Shown: one piece after another, positions 12,701-30,161 of the stretch
Layout of the letters: each line of letters opens with the position of its first letter
Position numbering within the stretch: the first letter of the stretch is position 1
DNA from: Tetradesmus obliquus
Lineage: Eukaryota > Chlorophyta > Chlorophyceae > Sphaeropleales > Scenedesmaceae
Length of the DNA: 64,000 nt
Direction: 5' to 3'
Assembly (NCBI GenBank): GCA_030272155.1
Contig: CP126199.1
Coordinates: 2,604,001 to 2,668,000 of the forward strand
Notes under the pieces: generated by a model
Told to the model about the DNA's origin: nothing
The model's database searches: none
What the model saw: the letters and a program-made list of their open reading frames with translations, nothing else
Translations under genes and position numbers: made by a program

Positions 12701-15192
12701 ATGCTGCTCGGTGTGCAAGACTGTGCAATGCCTTCTGTCATTCTGTTGTAGGCAGCACAACTGCATCACGCACTGCCGTTGTTACTTGGCCGCAGAGTGG
12801 ACGTTCACTACAGCTGTTTGCTTGAAGCACTGTGTCGTTTGCTGCCAGAGCAAACAAGTGAACCAGCAGCTGGGTTACAAAAGTTCCTTTTTCTGCCTTT
12901 TCTGCTTTTATAAACAGCACGCAGGACCAACAGCACTTGTGGCTTGCCCTAGCAGCCTTCTGCTCTCACTGTGTGTGTTTATTGGCCATGCAAGCATGGC
13001 ACAACCTTGTAAACATGCGTGTGCTGGTGGCGGTAGCTGTATTGTCATTACTACTGCTACTGCTGATCAGCCGGCTGCTGTGCTTTCCAGCAGCGTTCTC
13101 ATCTCTTGTGGCCAGCAGCAGGGCGCGGCCCCAACCAAGGCTGTTGCAGTGCAGTGACTGTGGGTATATCTGCTGCTGCATCTTGGCGCTGTTGTGGATG
13201 CTCTGTATGACTGGTGGTGCAGCAGCTCAGTGTGACGGCTGATCTGTGATGATACTACCATGCACGAGCTTGGCACGTGCAGCAACCGAAGGCTGCAGTG
13301 CAGTGCTGTTGCAATGCCTGGATCAACAGGCTGGAAGGATGCAGCAACCTTCTGTGTACCAAGGACAGATGGAGGCTCAGAGGTTTACTGAGCTCTTGGC
13401 GCAACCGAAATATGGTGCCTGAAAAGCATTTCGTGTGCTTGTACAGGAGAGTTTCTTGTACTTGCATACTGCTAGGCGGCGACAGGTGCATCGAGTTTGA
13501 CACAGCTGCTGCTGCTGTGTGTGTCTTGTGATGCTACACGCAGCTTTGTGGACCCATGATTTTGTGTTTGAAAGAAGGCGTGGCCAGCAGCTGCTGTGGC
13601 ACCTGATGGACGGGCCAACTGCACGATGCACTCAGCACTGATGCCTCAGTGTGTAGCATGTTCTGTTCCTTCCTTGGCATTGAAAAACAACAAAAAGAAG
13701 CAGGCAGGCAGCTCATGCGTGCATTGTTGCTGTCTGTTGTGCAGCTGAGCTACAACCAGAAGTGGATGTGCATTGATTGAGGTGGCCTGTTGCACCTCAC
13801 GGGACTAAGCTGCTGCATGCATATGTGCGCTTGTACATCAGCACATCTATATGCATGGTGTGTTTGTGCACATGCGTTGGGCGCATTGTTGTACCACCTG
13901 CAGTGCAGCTGGTATTGAACTGCTTCTGGCCGAAAAGCAGCGCAGGCGGCTGCTTATGACTCGCGCCAGCCTGCCTAATGCGGGCCGCTCGCAACAAGCA
14001 CAATGCTGTTATATGTACGTCTGAGAGCATGCTAGTGCCTGGCCCAGCCACATCACTTGCAGGCATCGCATTGCACGCTACCGGTGGCTGCGCAGTACTG
14101 GAGGGCTGCATTGCATGTGATGTTCAAGTGCCACAGTTGTCTGCCCAACAAATTGTGCCTTTGCTGCCACGGAGTTCAAGTCATATATAGGCTATGCCTG
14201 AGTCAAGTTTTGATTGAGCATGGTTTGCAGCGCGCCGAACATGATGCTGGGGGCTTGCAGGCTGCTTCATGAGCAGCAGCAACTTGGGCAGTCTGACTGA
14301 CCGTGGTCTTTTAACGCAAATCAAGGCTTGACCCAAATCAAGGCTTGACTGGCTGTCTGCCTTGAGCAGTGCAAGCTGCTATTGCTACCATGCTTGTAGA
14401 GCTGCACATGCGCGCAGAATATGCATGTGGCAGTGCCAGCATGCAGCTTCACTACTGCTGTCTGGCATCGGGTGCTGCTGGCATTTCTGGTACATGGCCT
14501 TTGCTTTGAGCTGCGATTCAAACAGTAACGTGATGATGATAATGAGGGTTGTACGTTTGAGCTGATAGTGCCAACTAGGTCCTGCGAGGCAAAACAGAGT
14601 ATGTACACCTCCACCCACCTGGCAGCCATCGCTTAACAAACCACACAGGTGTCCAGTCGCTGATGCGTTCTCTATGTCAGCTTGACGTTGATCAGTACAT
14701 AAAACAGTGCATTACAATGGATCACACCGTGCAACCTAAAGCACATCCCAAGCGCACTCCATCCCTTGCAGGAACATGCACATCACACCGCGCTGCATGC
14801 ATGCGGCGTGTGAGCTAGATCTGCACAGCTAGAGCACACAGCCAGCAGTTTGTTGTGATGGCAGCAAACCAACAAGGGCCTGAATACAGCACACAGCACC
14901 CCCAAAACTGCCAGTGTCGACATCACAGTGAATTCCAGCTGCAAGCAAGTGCACCCGTCCACAAACGGAGCAGCACACAAACCTCACCAATCAGCCGCTG
15001 CAACATGGCTGGCCAACACCTTACAAATGCCATCCGTCATGCAGCACCATCACGTCATCATGCCCCATCCCCCACCAGCACCACCTGCTGCACCCCCTGC
15101 CCTTCCTCCCAGCTTCCACGACCCCCACGCTTCCCACCCACTCCCAAAACATATCCCCAGCACTCCCATCCTGAACCACTCCAATCCACACC
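9776..15192. other. 5.4-kb gene-poor stretch with a skew switch
   Basis: I see no coding exon that can be supported. From 9776 to about 14650 the + strand is strongly G+T-rich, as in 3' flanks of + genes here; from about 14700 to 15192 it is C+A-rich, fitting the 3' flank of the minus-strand BI-1 gene. Short tandem repeats occur at 10030-10075, 10170-10205, 10365-10402 and 14316-14350. A reversed TGTAA signal for BI-1 is at 15021-15025. The region could be a long 3' UTR, a non-coding transcript or a decayed gene. Confidence 0.5.
15021..15025 (-). terminator. Candidate TGTAA polyadenylation signal of BI-1
   Basis: TTACA on the + strand is TGTAA on the minus strand, about 170 bases past the BI-1 stop. 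TGTAA is the usual green algal signal, but a five-base word is weak evidence on its own. Confidence 0.3.
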
Positions 15193-15950
15193 CTAGTCCC
15201 TGCGCTTGCGGCGCTGCTCGCGCTCCTTGCGCTCCTGGTTCTTCATCAGCAGCACCAGCACGCGCACCAGGATCGCCACGGCATCCACAAATAAGTCCAG
15301 CGCGTGCCTCACATGGTCCATGTCCCCAGCTGCCGCACGCTCCACAATGAGCTGCGTGTCAAACAGCACGTAGCCGGAGAAGACCAGCAGCCCAACGTAC
15401 AGCTCGAAGCCGAATGCGAAGCTGCGCGCGCCGAAGAGCCAGCCGCCGAGGCGCACCGCGAGCATGGCCAGCACTGCGGACGACAGCCAGGAGCCCAGGA
15501 ACAGGTACGACCTGCAACAGTACATGCGCCAGACATGTCACAATAAGTAGATGTTTGGTGTGAATGTGTGTTGGTACTAGGGGAGGACTGCGGAGGACAG
15601 CCAGGAGCCCAGGAACATGTACTGACCTGCCATACGCAGCAGCGGCAGACTTGTTGAAATGTGCTGGAACCCCTTGCAATGTGTTGCGTTGAGGATGAAC
15701 CCACGCTACGATGCCCTGCCAGGCGCCAAGTACGCTGCAAACAACACAACCGCAAGCAACGCCCCGTCAGCGCACCTGCGCTTGGTGAAGAGCGCGGACA
15801 GGCTGAAGCAGGCAAAGATGGCTGTGGAGGCCAGCGCTGCCGTCATCACGATGGCAGGGTTGATGGCCAGGGCCAGGCCCACCAGGGGGCCGATTGACGT
15901 GCCCTGGCAGAATGCAAACGTGCCCAGCAGCGCATAGCGCTTGTTCTGTG

Positions 15951-15988
<38 letters not shown>

Positions 15989-16863
15989 GGACAGAGAGTC
16001 AGCGGCGTGCGTGCTGCTTTGGTTCCAGTGCAGCAGTGTTGCTGACGCCACATGCAGAGCATGCAATGTGTTGTATCGCAATTGCTGGGGTTGACGAGGG
16101 CATCTGCTCTGTGCAAGTGCTGCACCTTCATACTCAAATATAGCAGTACCTGTGGCTACTGCAGCATCATACCTGGCTGTCTGCTGGTGTGGTGAAGCCC
16201 AGCCAGATGAGGCTGCCAAATGAAGCCAGTGCTGTCAAAGCACCGCCAACATGGAATGTGACGTCAGCAGCAATGCCCAGCGTCAGCAGCCCAACTGCCA
16301 GAGTGAGGGTCGCATAGACCTGTGAATTCAAACAGCAAACATGAGAATGACAGACTTGCGGTTAAGTCAGAAGCAGAGCCAGGAGTGGAGCTGTGCTGCT
16401 AGTCACGGACAGGTAAACGTGCAAGGTGCTGTTGGCTTTTGCTCCTGCTGCTGGTCCTGAACTGTGCTGACTGTGATTCGTAACGCAGTATAAGAAATGT
16501 AATGCTGTTTGAGTTGTGCATGCTGTGGTTGTGACTACGCAACGTCCCTACGTCTGAAACAGCAGCAGCGCAAAGTGTTCCCAGAAGCACAGGGGCGATA
16601 GGGCAACTGCAGTGGTTCTGGAACAGGCACTGTCAGGGCTGCACACTGCAGCTCTTATGCTCACCTTGGTCAAGTGCTTCTGCACGCGAGCGTCCCTGCA
16701 TGGACAGCAGACCGTGAGTGCATGCACAGAAGAAGGGAGACAGAGGCACTTGCCCCAAGTCCTGCTGCCGAGTCACTCACAGATCCGTGAACTTCAGAAG
16801 CGTGGCAGGACTGATGTTATTAAAAGTCCTGCCAGTCATGCGGTTGAACATGTCGGTAGCCAT
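15193..16863 (-). CDS. BI1: Bax inhibitor-1 (TMBIM family)
   Basis: Multi-pass ER membrane protein of the BI-1/LFG family, linked to calcium leak and restraint of stress-induced cell death. Five exons on the minus strand: 16863-16781, 16695-16665, 16319-16173, 15945-15776, 15511-15193 (TAG). They total exactly 750 nt, 249 residues, against about 247 in plants. The start ATG at 16863 gives a hydrophilic N-terminus (MATDMFNRMTGRTF), then six or seven hydrophobic helices. Family landmarks are ISPATLLKF near the start, VYATLTLAVGLLTLG, FCQGTSIGPL, FELYVGLLVFSGYVLFDTQ and the charged tail KNQERKEREQRRKRRD. The exon at 16695-16665 is only 31 nt. A diverged copy of the last exon's acceptor edge lies in the adjoining intron at about 15585-15630. 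Confidence 0.95.
15471..15630 (-). repeat. BI1: Copied acceptor edge in BI-1
   Basis: The start of the last BI-1 exon, at about 15471-15513, is repeated about 115 bp upstream on the sense strand (15585-15630). The shared core is GCGGA.GACAGCCAGGAGCC on the + strand. The copy lies wholly in the intron. Confidence 0.8.
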
Positions 16864-17229
16864 GGCGTTGCTGAAGGTGCTCGAAAGTTTGTCCAAAAGT
16901 GCGCTGTCTGAGTTGCAACACGCAGAAGTTTGAAATAAGTCGGCAACCAACAAACATAATCTGCGCCAGGCCACAAACACGGGAGGCACGAGGACCGCAC
17001 GAAGTCATGTGGACAGCTCACCCATCCCTGCATCCAGAACCCTGAACGTTCTGTAACAAGCTTCTCGTAAGCTTCTAGTAGGCTTTTCTGTTAACATAGA
17101 TGGTGCTTAAGCAGCCCATGATGCGCTAGAAGCGTAAGAAGCTTTGATTCCAGCTGACCCAAAGTTCACAGTCACTTCACTGTCCTGCAAGCACCTTGTC
17201 TCCTCCTCGCTAGCACCAGCGCGGACATC
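16864..17229. promoter_or_regulatory. Divergent promoter with heat-shock-element-like words
   Basis: These 366 bp separate two divergent start codons. The word GAACGTTC at 17044-17051 is a perfect GAAnnTTC heat-shock core. It is followed by AAGCTTCT and AAGCTTCTAG at 17058-17078. An imperfect inverted copy (CTAGAAGCGTAAGAAGCTT) lies at 17126-17144, so the interval could fold or bind a factor symmetrically. GAA/TTC units at roughly five-base steps are the hallmark of heat-shock factor sites. Binding is inferred, not shown. Confidence 0.4.
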
Positions 17230-17718
17230 ATGCGCGTCCAGGTGTATGTGTATGACTTGACCAGAGGCATGGCGGCCACACTTTCACCCATGCTGCTTGG
17301 AACACCGGTAGGTCCCTGTTTCAGCTGCCAGCCTCTCATCAGTTCAGACAGTTCATGCATGCGCTCAACTGGTTCCCTCTGTTGTAAAAGCAATGCTCAG
17401 CACCCTGCACTTGTAATTCTGTTCATGCAAACCACGTGTCAATTGGTGTCCGTGATATGTATGCAATACATCATCGCATGTGGTGCATGTGCTCATCCCA
17501 CTTTACTGGTTGGCATCCTACTCTACTGGTTGGCAACCACCTTGCTGCTGACCTGCCTGCATGCCTGCATGCATACATGCGCAGATCGAGGGCGTGTGGC
17601 ACACAGGCGTGGTGCTTGATGGGCGGGAGGAGATCTTCTTTGGCTATGGCATCCAGCGCACGCGCGCTGGCACCACCATGTTTGGACAGCCACACCACAT
17701 CATTGATGTTGGGTGAGT

Positions 17719-17749
<31 letters not shown>

Positions 17750-19198
17750 CGAGCAGCCCCAGCACCAGCACCAGCAGCAGCAGTGGGATGATAGTAACTC
17801 GCCATGGATGCATGCGGCCGTTTGCCTGGTCAGCATGCAGTGTGGCAGCTCCAGCGCAGCGTTCTGCATGCATGCATAGCGCAGGATTTCAGCAGCTGCA
17901 GTCAACCTTTGCAGGAGCCAAGTATCGTAGTAGGCAGCAAAGTGTTTGCTGCGGCGCCTCATCCACATCAAGGGCCATGGCGCACATATTCTGCATAGTG
18001 AATCACACAGTGGCGGGCATACTGCACCCTGTGTAGTACTTTCTTGATTCTTCATCCCTCTGCTGCGACCTCTGCCACAGTAGATTGCGCACTGTGCCCA
18101 TGCATTGCAAACAAACCTTTGCGAACAAACATTCGCTGCTGCACTCTCTGCCCCCACAGCACCAGCGAGGTGGACCCGGCCATGCTCAATGAGCTGCTGG
18201 CAGACATCTCGCCGCGCTTCAGGCCGCAGGACTACAGCCTGCTCACACACAACTGCAACCACTTCAGCAACGAGCTGGTGCAGCTGCTGACAGGGGAGAG
18301 CGTGCCGGTGAGTGCATGCGTGAACGCAGCGTGGCAGATACTTTCATCCATATAGTGTGACAGATACTTTCATTCTTATAGCTTGGCTGGTTGCTGGGCT
18401 GCTGGGCAGGCTGAGGGCAGCTGGAAGGGCTTGAGACTTGCAATATGCAATAGGCAGATTATCAGTTGGCTGCCTTGATGCCTATCAGCTGAGTCTGTGA
18501 TGCCAAGCATCAAAAAATAGTGCGCTGGCAGCGAGGCGTCAACTCTGACATACGAACTGCAGTGTGCTGAAACACATCTTGCTGCCGCTCTGGTCCAATC
18601 GGGTGGACTGTGTCTGTTGCAGGACTACATCATCAGCCAAGCTCAAGTCATCTTCAACACACCCTTTGGGGAGTCCATCATGCCCATGGTCATGGCCATG
18701 GAGGGACTCACCAGCAGGGCGACAGCAAGCGGCCTCATGCAGCACGCCCCTGCAATGGCAGCAGCAGCAGCAAACATGGCAGCAGCAGGCGCAGCAAGCA
18801 GCTCAGCCGCCGCGGCTGCGGGTGTAGCAGCTGCAGAGGAGCAGGCGGCAGCTGCTGCGCAGCGGGCAGCTGCGGCAGGAGACGCGGCAGTGGCTGCTGC
18901 TGGTAGTGCTGCTGCCAATGCGGGCATGGCAGCAGCTGCTAGGGCAGCACAGGCAGCAGCAGCAGCAGCTGGTGGCAGTGGCCTGGCTGGGCTGGCTTCT
19001 CCAGCAGGACACAGCAGCAGTGATCAGCCAGTTGCAGAGCAGCAGCAGCAGCAGGGTGATAGTGGAAGCAGCAGCAGAGGCGGCTCGCAAGCAGCAGCTG
19101 TTCATGATGGTGCAGGCGGCAGTGCAACCGTAGGCAAGGTGACAGAAGGTGTGGGAGGGCTTGATATTGCTGCTGATGGACGGGCTGCAGCTCAGTGA
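17230..19198 (+). CDS. PPPDE-domain thiol peptidase (DeSI-type deSUMOylase/deubiquitinase)
   Basis: Cysteine isopeptidase of the PPPDE fold, relatives of which remove SUMO or ubiquitin. Exons 17230-17307, 17585-17712, 18160-18307, 18623-19198 (TGA) close in phase and give 309 residues. The domain fills residues 1 to about 145: VQVYVYDLTRGMA, then IEGVWHTGVVLDGREEIFFG with the catalytic His, then LLTHNCNHFSNELVQLLTG with the catalytic Cys, and a closing helix STPFG-like NTPFGESIMP. The ATG at 17230 sits directly before the first strand. The remaining 160 residues are an Ala/Gln/Ser-rich tail without recognisable domain, much longer than in animal DeSI-1 (about 168 residues in all). The gene shares its promoter region with BI-1. 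Confidence 0.9.
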
Positions 19199-20260
19199 TA
19201 GCTGAGTGGGAACGTCCTGCATGCTGTACGTGCTGAAAGAGGCACGCATCATGCGAGGGGCAGCAGCAGTGCCACCTAGGTGCGCAGTTGCACGCACATC
19301 GTGAAGGTGTTGTGCATGCTTGTTTGGCGCAAGCAACAATATGGCACTATGGCTTGGTTCACGCTGTGTCGGAGGGCCACTAGAACGGGGACCATTATCA
19401 TTTTGTGCAGTTGCTGCATGTCACGGTCGGATGTGACATGTGTGCGTCATACCTTGAGCTCGAGATAGGCAGCTGCAGGATGCTGTAAGTAGGTAGCTGA
19501 TTGACGCGTGGCATGTAAATGGCCACATTTTCCTGGAGGGAGCGGCGGGTATGCTGGGGTACAGCAGTTGTGTTGGTCAACTGAGCTTCAACTGCTGCAA
19601 CCGACGACCAAATTCCCTAGCATGCAGCATGCAACTTAGGCGCTCCATAGTTTGAAAACGGCCTGCAACCGCATTATTTTACTCGTTCAGGGTGTGTCGA
19701 TGCTGTAAATCGCAACTGGCAGCCTTTGTTGAACCCTTGCATGCTGTCAGCTTCGTCAGCCACTGGCACGTTTCTGCTGTGCATGAAAGGGGTACGATCC
19801 AAGCCCCCCCCCCCCCCCCCCCACCCGCTGATGGTATCGTTCTCGTTTGCGTTTCCGCTGCTTACCAGCGCAGCGTGCCATCAAATCCCGCACAGCCAGC
19901 ACCCTGAATCCTTCATAACTGCAGAATCCGCAACTTCGGCAACAGCACGGGCTTGATTGTGCTAACCAGCAGCATCCTGTTGGGCAGGCATGGAGCCGCC
20001 GATGCAACTGAAGGTCTGCAGCAGTAGTCCTGTGTTTCCTTTGCTGTCCGCCATCTCCAATGACAGCCAGCTCAAGAGCTGTTATGATGTTTGGTCTTTT
20101 GAACATTCTCATTGCCACATCAATCTGTATGCAAACTGGTGCGGATTATGCCCCTGCACACATATTAGATCTTCCCCACGTCTGCTCTCAGGCTTCCCTA
20201 CGTGCCTGCTACTGTTCTTCCTGCCGCTGCTGCCTGCTTTGTACCTGCCGATGACTGCAG
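19199..20260 (+). other. Intergenic region with a 19-base C tract
   Basis: 3' flank of the DeSI gene and upstream region of the F-box/LRR gene. A pure run of 19 C lies at 19804-19822. A short ATG-started segment at 19990 (MEPPMQLK) might be a first exon of the next gene, but no donor joins it convincingly. Confidence 0.4.
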
Positions 20261-21985
20261 GGCGCATCAGCCATCACACCAACAGCACTCTCCATAGCTT
20301 TGGAGCATCCAGCGCTCAGCACAGAACCATGTACCCTGTGTGCAGCTGCTCTCGCTTGCAAGGCCTGGAGGGAGGCAGTGCAGCAGTGCAAAGCCTGCAA
20401 TGCCGCAGTTCAGCTGCGCCTTGCTGCACCGCTGTTGCAGCTGTGCAGCTTCACGCGTTGGCTGCCGAAGCATGCTGCTTTGGTGACGAGCCTCGCTATC
20501 AGTGCACCTGGGAACCCAGGCAGTGTGGATGGGCTGCCATGGGAGCTGCACCTGGAGGCAGCACTGCAGCTGCTGCAGCAGGCCCTGCAGCTGACTACAG
20601 CTCCACCAATGGCAGCAGCAGCAGCAGCAGCAGCAGCAAGATCCGCGCGGCAGAACACTGCTGCTGTGCATCAGCCACAGCCACAGAAGCAGCAGGCGGT
20701 GCAGGTGCCCATGGGTGTGCTTCAGGGCAGCTTCAGCAGCGTCACATTGGCAGGCACTGTCGGCATGCTGGCTGCTCTGCCTGCACACAGTCTGACACGC
20801 CTGCACCTAGAGCAGCTGTATGCGCCATTCGACGGCGCAGCTGTGTCAGCAGCGCTTGTTCAGCTGAGCAGCCTACAGGAGCTGCGTCTGGGCGATGTAG
20901 GTTCAGTTTCCTGCGACTGCTTGGCAGCCCTAGCGCAGCTACAGCAGTTGACGGCGCTGGATTTGGGGGAAGAAGACCATATGATGAAGGATGCTGAGCT
21001 GCAGCAGCTGCTGGCGCAGCCGCTGCCGCTGCGGGTGCTGCGCCTGCACTGTTCTGGCTGGGACCCATGCCTGGACCTGTCTCGCTGGACGCAAGTGCAG
21101 GAGTTCATATTCAGCAGCAGCTTCAGAGATGGAGAGCTCAACGCAGTCTTTCCTGCGCAGCTGCAGAAGCTGCAGGCGGGCACCATGGCGCGTGAAGAAG
21201 ATTTCCAGCCAATACTGCCGCTGCAGCAGCTGCGGAGCCTGGTGCTTATCGACGAGGTCGGGAATCCAGACCTACTGCTGCGCGTGGCGCAGCTGCCTGC
21301 CTTGCAGCATCTGTCCCTGCGGTACTACTACTTTGACATAGCTGAAGATGCAGCAGCAGCTTTTCCGCAGATGCCACAGCTGCAGGAGCTCGAGATATAT
21401 CCCATCAACCACTCTCCCAGCAGGGACCAGTGGCAGGCTATCCGCAGCGGCCTGGCAGCGTGCATCAGCCTGACCAGGTTGCAGCTAGAAGTTGCAGTGG
21501 AGCCTGAAGCGGAAAACGAGCCGTTTTCTGAAGAGGACGAGCGCCTGTATGAGGCTGTAGAGGTGTGTAGAACGCTGGCAGGCCTTTCTAACCTCAAGGA
21601 GCTCTGCTTGGGGCATTCTTACCTTGTGCCTGGTGATGCGCTGGCGCTGACGGCACTCACGGGCCTGACGCGGCTGGAGCTGCGGCTTGTCAATGCTGGG
21701 GTGGGTGACCTGGCAGCAACAGCAATAGCGGGCAGCTGCCAGCAGCTGCGGCACCTGGATTTGAGGAGCTGCAGCCTGGGCAGCATGGCATGCCTGGCAG
21801 CTGTGCGGAACCGAAAGCAGCTGACAGAGCTGCTCCTGGATCAGAACAGCGGGTTGACGGTGCAGGGGCTAATGCTGCTGACGCGGCTGAAGCGGCTGCA
21901 GCATCTGGGGGTGGACAGGAGCGAGCAGGTGACAGATCAGGTGATGCAGTGCTTCTGGACAAGTGTGCGGCAGCAGCAGCTGTGA
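20261..21985 (+). CDS. F-box-like/leucine-rich-repeat protein
   Basis: Probable substrate receptor of an SCF ubiquitin ligase, or a plain LRR scaffold. One long frame runs from an acceptor (GACTGCAG) at 20260 to the TGA at 21983-21985. The first residues, ALSTEPCTLCAAALACKAWREAV, match the second half of an F-box; the first half would be in an upstream exon I could not locate. From about residue 165 on there are repeated LRR-type strands, for example LTRLHLEQL, LQELRLGDVG, LTALDLGEE, LPALQHLSLRYYYF, LKELCLGHSYL, LTRLELRLVNAG, LRHLDLRSCSLG and LTELLLDQNSGLT, in AMN1/FBXL-like spacing. An Ala run and a Gln-rich linker join the two parts. No internal intron is needed. Confidence 0.75.
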   Translation, partial: GASAITPTALSIALEHPALSTEPCTLCAAALACKAWREAVQQCKACNAAVQLRLAAPLLQLCSFTRWLPKHAALVTSLAISAPGNPGSVDGLPWELHLEAALQLLQQALQLTTAPPMAAAAAAAAARSARQNTAAVHQPQPQKQQAVQVPMGVLQGSFSSVTLAGTVGMLAALPAHSLTRLHLEQLYAPFDGAAVSAALVQLSSLQELRLGDVGSVSCDCLAALAQLQQLTALDLGEEDHMMKDAELQQLLAQPLPLRVLRLHCSGWDPCLDLSRWTQVQEFIFSSSFRDGELNAVFPAQLQKLQAGTMAREEDFQPILPLQQLRSLVLIDEVGNPDLLLRVAQLPALQHLSLRYYYFDIAEDAAAAFPQMPQLQELEIYPINHSPSRDQWQAIRSGLAACISLTRLQLEVAVEPEAENEPFSEEDERLYEAVEVCRTLAGLSNLKELCLGHSYLVPGDALALTALTGLTRLELRLVNAGVGDLAATAIAGSCQQLRHLDLRSCSLGSMACLAAVRNRKQLTELLLDQNSGLTVQGLMLLTRLKRLQHLGVDRSEQVTDQVMQCFWTSVRQQQL

Positions 21986-22808
21986 GCTGTCGAGTGCAGC
22001 TGCTGAGGCTGTGTTGCGTTTGACGCAATTACCGTGCTCTCGTGTGGTGTGCTCAGGGTTTGCTGTTTGCCAGAGCAGTCTTGAACTAGTGCTTGCCCCT
22101 GGGCCCATGGCTGCCGCGTAGAGGGCAGCAGCAAGATTTAAGCTGCTTTCTTTTGGTCGTGCGAGCGCTGTTGTGCACGACTGTAGCTGCTGGTGGCACA
22201 AGTGGGCAGAGTAGACAGTCGTGCAACAGGTAGCCACTTGATCACTGCATACTTGTGACGTCTTGTTACTATGGGCTCCTTGCGTGCTTCCATGTGTGTC
22301 GAGCTGCACTGCAGAGCAGCCATGCGAGGTATCTGAGCCTGACAGTTCAGGCTGGGCCTGATGGTTTACTGCGTTGCAAATCAGCAGGGCTGCATCGACA
22401 GCCAATCCTCCCTACAGTTTTTGTTTCAAACAGCAATCAGCGCGACAATGGGACGATGCAGAAACGCACCAATGCTGCACTGCACATGTTTGGTCTGCAT
22501 GTCCGTACAGCGGCCTGAGCTGACAAGTACTACTTGATGCGCTAGTAGCGCATCGTGCCCGCTCAAGTGCGTATGGGCTCGGCACCAGTTTCGATACTTT
22601 CACGTTGTCCTCAATTGTCCGTTTAAGCACAGCACAAGCAGGTGCCACATGTAACAGCAGTGTGGTGGGCGAGAAAAGCACCATCAACCTTTTCCTTGTT
22701 GTCTCATTCTTGCGTTTTTCGAAATCAAGTTACCGCGCTCACAGTTTTGGCTCTTGGATTTGCTGCAGTCACGGAACGGCAACATCACTGCTGTCGCAAG
22801 GCTGTCCA

Positions 22809-28694
<5,886 letters not shown>

Positions 28695-30161
28695 CCTGTC
28701 TGGCAGTGGCGCAGCCACATCTGTTTTTGGGGCGCAAGCTTTGCATGTGTTGCATTATATGACATATTTAGGCACAGTGCTGAGTGATGTGCGTGCATTC
28801 GCCAGGGTTCTGGTTGATGGTGTAAAGGCGTTTCTTTTTGCCAAGTCCTCCAGGATCACTAGTGCCCATGGTGTGACTGCCGACACCACCGCACGAGTCC
28901 ATGAGCAGTGTGCATGTGCTGCAGTAAATGGCATAACAAGGCCTGCAGCTGACTGACTGAACTCTGGACTTGAGCAAGACTTCAGGCTGGATCCACAATA
29001 CACAGCTGGACTGGGTGCTGCTGCACGGCCTGCAGGCGCCTGTGTGTTGGGTTGAAACACGTTCAAAAGTTACATTTGTCAATGCAAGAGGACACAACCG
29101 GGCGGTATGTTTCAGCAGCCAGAAGGCTTCCTCAACCACCTGCTCTATCAAACCACTCCTTGCTCCCAAAGCACTGTGAGGCACTGCCACGTGACGTGAC
29201 CGGACAGCCAGCAACAACAATTTGATTTGCTGAAACTGCTCAACAAACACAAAAAAGGATCAACACGAAGTTACTTACTAGAGGCTGACACCATGCCAAA
29301 GAGAAATTACACCCACCTGTTGCACATCCTGGCAGACCTGCCAGGTCTGCAGTGCATGTGGGCTGGTGGCAGCAACTACAGCATCGCAAGATGGGTGATG
29401 CCACCAGCAACGAACTCACACCACTGCCTCATCACAATACACCTACACAATTCCTGCCTTCTCTTAAGCTGCAACGCTGCACAACGCTGTCCGTTGATGG
29501 GCTGAGACCCCGTCAACCCCATCGACACTTGTCATGTTGTGCCCTCCTGCTCCTGCTCCTGTTCCTGCCACAAACTGCTCTCATACAGCTACTTCGAAAC
29601 ACGACAGCCTTGCCGCACCCGAGTTGACGCCATATTTGCACATATCCTGCTACTGGCGCCAACAGCTGTCATGCCAGCTGTCATGCCGCCTCACTGTCAT
29701 GCCCGCAGGCCTCGTGTGTGCCACCTGGGCCGCCATCTCAGGCCCTGTGCCAATCACTTGAAGGCGTTGCGCATGCACGTCCTGCGCACGACAAGCATAC
29801 AATGCACAGAGTGAGACAGCATAAGTGGTGGAAGATGAGCATGTCCGGGTGCAGTTCTGGGGCAAGCACAATGCCGGACATGCCCAGCCAGGCACACATA
29901 GGGTGACTGCCGGTGACGGCAGGATGCGCTGCGGTTGGTGCACGCCAGCGGTACGACTCCTGCCTCAGTGTGATGAGGCTTACATGCTTACAGCCATATG
30001 CGAACTGTTTGTCAACAGTGATCCTACCTGGTCAACATGGCTGATGTATGAACACTGTGGTTCAGCTGCACTCTACAGCATGCTTGCATCGGCAGCAACC
30101 TGGCATCCAGACACGATGAACAATGCCCCGCACACCGACCCTGCTCACTGCAATACAGCAC
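28695..30161. other. Convergent intergenic region
   Basis: No coding exon seen. The LysRS 3' flank is G+T-rich on the + strand with TGTAA at 28821-28825. From about 29.2 kb on the + strand becomes C+A-rich, fitting downstream sequence of a minus-strand transcript. Confidence 0.5.
28821..28825 (+). terminator. Candidate TGTAA polyadenylation signal of LysRS
   Basis: TGTAA lies 127 bases past the LysRS stop inside G+T-rich sequence, a usual distance for green algal 3' ends. A short word only. Confidence 0.35.

Noticed and set aside
12937-13242. Hydrophobic plus-strand frame of 101 codons
   Set aside because: Leu/Cys-rich composition follows from G+T-rich sequence; no conserved motif or splice pair.
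18643-19339. Minus-strand Ala-rich frame across the DeSI last exon
   Set aside because: Antisense of the GCA/GCT codons of the peptidase tail.
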